The notes below the pieces were generated by a model. The model made no database searches. It worked only from the letters and a program-made list of their open reading frames with translations, and was not told where the DNA came from. A stretch of DNA of 64,000 nt from Gulosibacter sediminis. Lineage in GTDB: Bacteria; Actinomycetota; Actinomycetes; Actinomycetales; Microbacteriaceae. This document shows, piece after piece, positions 61,496 to 64,000 of this stretch (the first letter of the stretch is position 1; each line of letters starts with the position of its first letter). The translations under genes were made by a program, and so were the position numbers. The stretch lies in contig NZ_CP097160.1 of NCBI RefSeq assembly GCF_023370115.1, positions 620,001-684,000 of the forward strand, given 5' to 3'.

Positions 61496-63688
61496 CTAGC
61501 TCATGGACGTCTGATCGGTCGGCGACGGGGTGACGACGGAGATCGATGACGTGACCGTCGGCACGGCATCCGCCTCGCTCCATTCGCGTAACACCACCAT
61601 CGACCGCTGGGGCATCACGAAGGTGTCGCCGGGCTGCGCGTGCGTGCGCTCGCCGCTGGCCGTGTCGACGACGACTTCCCACGTCATCGAGATCTCGTGT
61701 GAGGGCACGGTCACCTCGACGTCGGTTTCCGACGCGTTGAAGTAGATGAGGAACGACTTATCGGTGATCCGCTGGCCCCACGAATCGCGGCCGGTGATGG
61801 CGTCGCCGTTGAGGAAGTAGCCCATGGCGCGCACGAACGCCTCGTTCCAGTCCTCGCTCTCCATGCGGCTGCCGTCGGTTGACAGCCAGACGACGTCAGG
61901 CAGGCCCTCACCCTCGCCACGCTTTGCGATGCGGCCCGAGAAGAAGTGCCGGCGACGGAACGTCGGGTGGTTGTGGCGAAGCTCGGCGAGGCTCCGCGTG
62001 AAGTCAACGAGCTCGGCGTCGGCGGTGTCCCAGTGCACCCAGCTCAGCTCCGAGTCCTGAGCGTAGGTGTTGTTATTGCCGTTTTGTGTGCGGCCAAGCT
62101 CATCACCGTGCAGCAGCATCGGCACGCCCTGCGAGAGCATGAGCGTCGCGATGAAGTTGCGCTGCTGGCGCCCGCGCAACTCGTTGATCGCCGGGTCGTC
62201 GGTCGGGCCTTCGACCCCCGAATTCCACGAGCGGTTGTGGCTCTCGCCGTCGCGGTTCTCTTCGCCGTTCGCGTCGTTGTGCTTGTCGTTGTACGACACG
62301 AGGTCGCGCAGCGTGAAGCCGTCGTGGGCGGTGACGAAGTTGATGGATGCGACGGGCCGGCGGCCGTCGCGCTGGTAGAGATCGCTCGAGCCGGTGATGC
62401 GGGTGGCGAATTCTCCAAGCGTTGCCGGTTCGCCGCGCCAGAAGTCGCGCACGGTGTCACGGTACTTGCCGTTCCACTCGGTCCACAGCGGCGGGAAGTT
62501 GCCCACCTGGTAGCCGCCGGGACCAACATCCCACGGCTCGGCGATGAGCTTCGCCTGCGAGACGATTGGATCCTGCTGCACGAGGTCGAAGAAGCTCGAG
62601 AGCTTGTCGACGTCATGCAGCTCGCGCGCGAGCGTCGAGGCGAGGTCGAAGCGGAAGCCGTCGACGTGCATCTCGAGCACCCAGTAGCGCAGCGAGTCCA
62701 TGATCAGCTGCAGCGAGTGCGGGCTGCGCATGTTGAGCGAATTACCCGTGCCCGTGTAGTCGGTGTAGTACCGCTTGTCGCTGCCCTCGAGCTTGTAGTA
62801 GGCCTCGTTGTCGATGCCGCGGAAGCTCAGGGTCGGGCCGAGATGGTTGCCCTCCGCCGTGTGGTTGTATACGACGTCGAGGATCACCTCGATGTTGTTC
62901 GCGTGCAGGGTCTTCACCATCGCCTTGAACTCCTGCACCTGCTGGCCGTTGTCGCCGGCCGATGAGTAGTCGCCGTGCGGTGCGAAGTAGTTCAGGGTGT
63001 TGTAGCCCCAGTAGTTGCGCAGGCCCTTCTCGACCAGGGTTGAGTCGTGCACGAACTCGTGCACCGGCATGAGCTCGATCGCGGTCACGCCGAGGTTCTT
63101 GAGGTGGTTGACAACTGAGGGATGCGCGATGCCCGCGTAGGTGCCGCGCATGTCCTCCGGCACATCCGGGTGGAGCTGGGTGAGGCCCTTTACGTGCGCC
63201 TCGTAGATGAACGAGTCGGCGTAGGGCGTGCGCGGGTGGCGGTCGCCGACCCAATCGAAGAAGGGGTTGATGACGACACCCTTCGGCATCGACGCCGCGG
63301 AGTCTTCGTCGTTTCGAGAGTCGGGGTCGCCGAAGTTGTACGCGAACACCGATTGGTTCCACTCGATGTTGCCGTCGATCGCCTTCGCGTACGGGTCGAG
63401 CAGTAGCTTGTTTGGGTTGAAGCGTTGACCGCTCGCCGGGTCGTAGGGGCCGTGCACGCGGAAGCCGTACCGCTGTCCGGGCAGCACCTTGGGCAGGTAG
63501 CAGTGCCAGACAAAGCCGTCACGTTCGTACAACCGCACGCGCGTTTCGACGCCCTCGTCGTCGAACAGACAGAGCTCAACCAACTCGGCGCCCTCCGAGA
63601 AAATCGCGAAGTTCGTGCCCGAGCCGTCATAGGTTGCTCCGAGCGGGTAAGGCGTGCCTGGCCAGCTCTCGATGGTGTCTTGAGTCAC
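61496..63688 (-). CDS. glgX: Glycogen debranching enzyme GlgX/TreX, copy 2
   Basis: A 730-aa GH13_11 isoamylase-type enzyme. It has VVYNHTAEGNHLGPTLSFRG, the nucleophile region GFRFDLASTLARELHDVDKL, the acid region KLIAEPWDVGPGG and NFVTAHDGFTLRDLV. It differs in length and detail from copy 1 at 27453 and heads the trehalose operon, so it probably supplies debranched chains to TreY, the role named TreX elsewhere. The GTG start at 63688 is 6 nt after a TACGCT -10; no ribosome binding site is visible. Confidence 0.93.
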   Translation of the reverse strand: MTQDTIESWPGTPYPLGATYDGSGTNFAIFSEGAELVELCLFDDEGVETRVRLYERDGFVWHCYLPKVLPGQRYGFRVHGPYDPASGQRFNPNKLLLDPYAKAIDGNIEWNQSVFAYNFGDPDSRNDEDSAASMPKGVVINPFFDWVGDRHPRTPYADSFIYEAHVKGLTQLHPDVPEDMRGTYAGIAHPSVVNHLKNLGVTAIELMPVHEFVHDSTLVEKGLRNYWGYNTLNYFAPHGDYSSAGDNGQQVQEFKAMVKTLHANNIEVILDVVYNHTAEGNHLGPTLSFRGIDNEAYYKLEGSDKRYYTDYTGTGNSLNMRSPHSLQLIMDSLRYWVLEMHVDGFRFDLASTLARELHDVDKLSSFFDLVQQDPIVSQAKLIAEPWDVGPGGYQVGNFPPLWTEWNGKYRDTVRDFWRGEPATLGEFATRITGSSDLYQRDGRRPVASINFVTAHDGFTLRDLVSYNDKHNDANGEENRDGESHNRSWNSGVEGPTDDPAINELRGRQQRNFIATLMLSQGVPMLLHGDELGRTQNGNNNTYAQDSELSWVHWDTADAELVDFTRSLAELRHNHPTFRRRHFFSGRIAKRGEGEGLPDVVWLSTDGSRMESEDWNEAFVRAMGYFLNGDAITGRDSWGQRITDKSFLIYFNASETDVEVTVPSHEISMTWEVVVDTASGERTHAQPGDTFVMPQRSMVVLREWSEADAVPTVTSSISVVTPSPTDQTSMS

Positions 63689-63694
63689 GCTGCC

Positions 63695-63751
63695 AGCGTA
63701 GTGCGCGGGGTCGGCGGCTTCCTGACTCTGCCCAGACGAGCCGCCTATCGT
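63695..63751. promoter_or_regulatory. Divergent leaderless promoters (treX operon / small membrane protein)
   Basis: TACGCT on the minus strand at 63700-63695 precedes the GTG at 63688 by 6 nt. TATCGT at 63746-63751 precedes the ATG at 63759 by 7 nt; a CTGACT -35-like word lies at 63722-63727. Confidence 0.55.
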
Positions 63752-63758
63752 GAGTTGT

Positions 63759-63974
63759 ATGACTGACGCAACCACCGCATCCGAGTCGATCGAACAGGTC
63801 GAGTTCACGGCAGGCAACGTCTCCTTGCCGCTGGGCTACGTGCTCACCGACGGCTATGGCACTCGCTTCCGCCCGAACATCGTCGCGCTGCTGGCCGTGC
63901 TCACGCCGCTCATGGTCGTGTCGGGCTGGGCGGTGCCGCGCATTCTCAAGGCGCTGAAGAAGAAGCGCCGCTAG
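63759..63974 (+). CDS. Small single-pass membrane protein
   Basis: Unrecognised 71-aa protein: an acidic N-terminal half, one hydrophobic helix (IVALLAVLTPLMVVSGWAVP) and a very basic tail ending KKKRR, so it should sit with the C-terminus in the cytoplasm. A GTG at 63750 is in frame, but the ATG at 63759 fits the -10 spacing. The last 26 bases of the window show nothing further. Confidence 0.6.
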   Translation: MTDATTASESIEQVEFTAGNVSLPLGYVLTDGYGTRFRPNIVALLAVLTPLMVVSGWAVPRILKALKKKRR

Positions 63975-64000
63975 GTGGCGACGCAGCGCACGAGCTGCAT

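Overview
The window is chromosomal DNA of a high-GC Gram-positive bacterium, almost certainly an actinobacterium of the family Microbacteriaceae. The signs are very high GC, frequent GTG starts, the rpsB-tsf-pyrH-frr-cdsA block, DivIVA-type polar-growth proteins, a GlgE alpha-glucan pathway and a LigA with an actinobacterial-style insertion. The genus cannot be fixed from the sequence alone. There is no rRNA, tRNA, CRISPR array, insertion sequence, prophage or recognisable defence island. The window is densely coded, and almost every stretch is a core or metabolic gene.

Layout. Positions 1-4702: tail of a divergent secreted-protein gene, then the translation/lipid block rpsB, tsf, pyrH, frr, cdsA. 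Positions 4715-12972: envelope and growth genes, with a DivIVA-repeat protein, a secreted lytic-transglycosylase-like protein, a small conserved protein, an AI-2E-family permease, a long DivIVA/coiled-coil protein, a large three-segment membrane protein and a YbbN-like co-chaperone. Positions 13083-23111: a catabolic island that reads as trans-4-hydroxyproline use. It holds an epimerase, a three-part FAD/[2Fe-2S] dehydrogenase, a DapA-family deaminase, an ornithine-cyclodeaminase-family reductase, two transporters and a GntR regulator with three matching operator-like sites. Positions 23134-29507: glgB, glgE, glgX. Positions 29534-43388: cysteine desulfurase, NCS2 permease, amidase, ABC exporter, mnmA, a small membrane protein, ligA and gatCAB. 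Positions 43435-57339: assorted hydrolases, an MFS exporter, a thioesterase, agmatine deiminase with a LacI regulator and an acyl-CoA ligase, dinB, a TetR/3-hydroxyacyl-CoA dehydrogenase pair, a lipoprotein serine hydrolase and a peptidase-E-like protein. Positions 57347-63688: a TreZ-TreY-TreX operon that makes trehalose from glycogen. The window ends with a small membrane protein.

Regulatory architecture is where the window is most informative. (1) A 17-bp palindrome recurs in front of the symporter/GntR and oxidase units of the hydroxyproline island, with partial copies before the deaminase. (2) A 14-bp palindrome inside a 22-bp identical block occurs both between lacI and agmatine deiminase and, 16 kb away, between an amidase and an ABC exporter, suggesting one LacI regulon. 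(3) At least a dozen genes have a TAnnnT -10 element 6-7 nt before the start codon, which implies leaderless mRNAs; three divergent pairs have start codons only 26-34 bp apart. (4) Nearly all convergent pairs end in a hairpin, several of which contain the stop codons themselves. (5) Two families of intergenic palindromes are present, each with at least two copies.

No wholly new multi-gene system is evident. The best leads are the LacI-linked amidase/agmatine deiminase regulon, the compact bidirectional leaderless promoters, and the large envelope protein at 9588-11996, which has an 11-bp-spaced direct repeat at its promoter.
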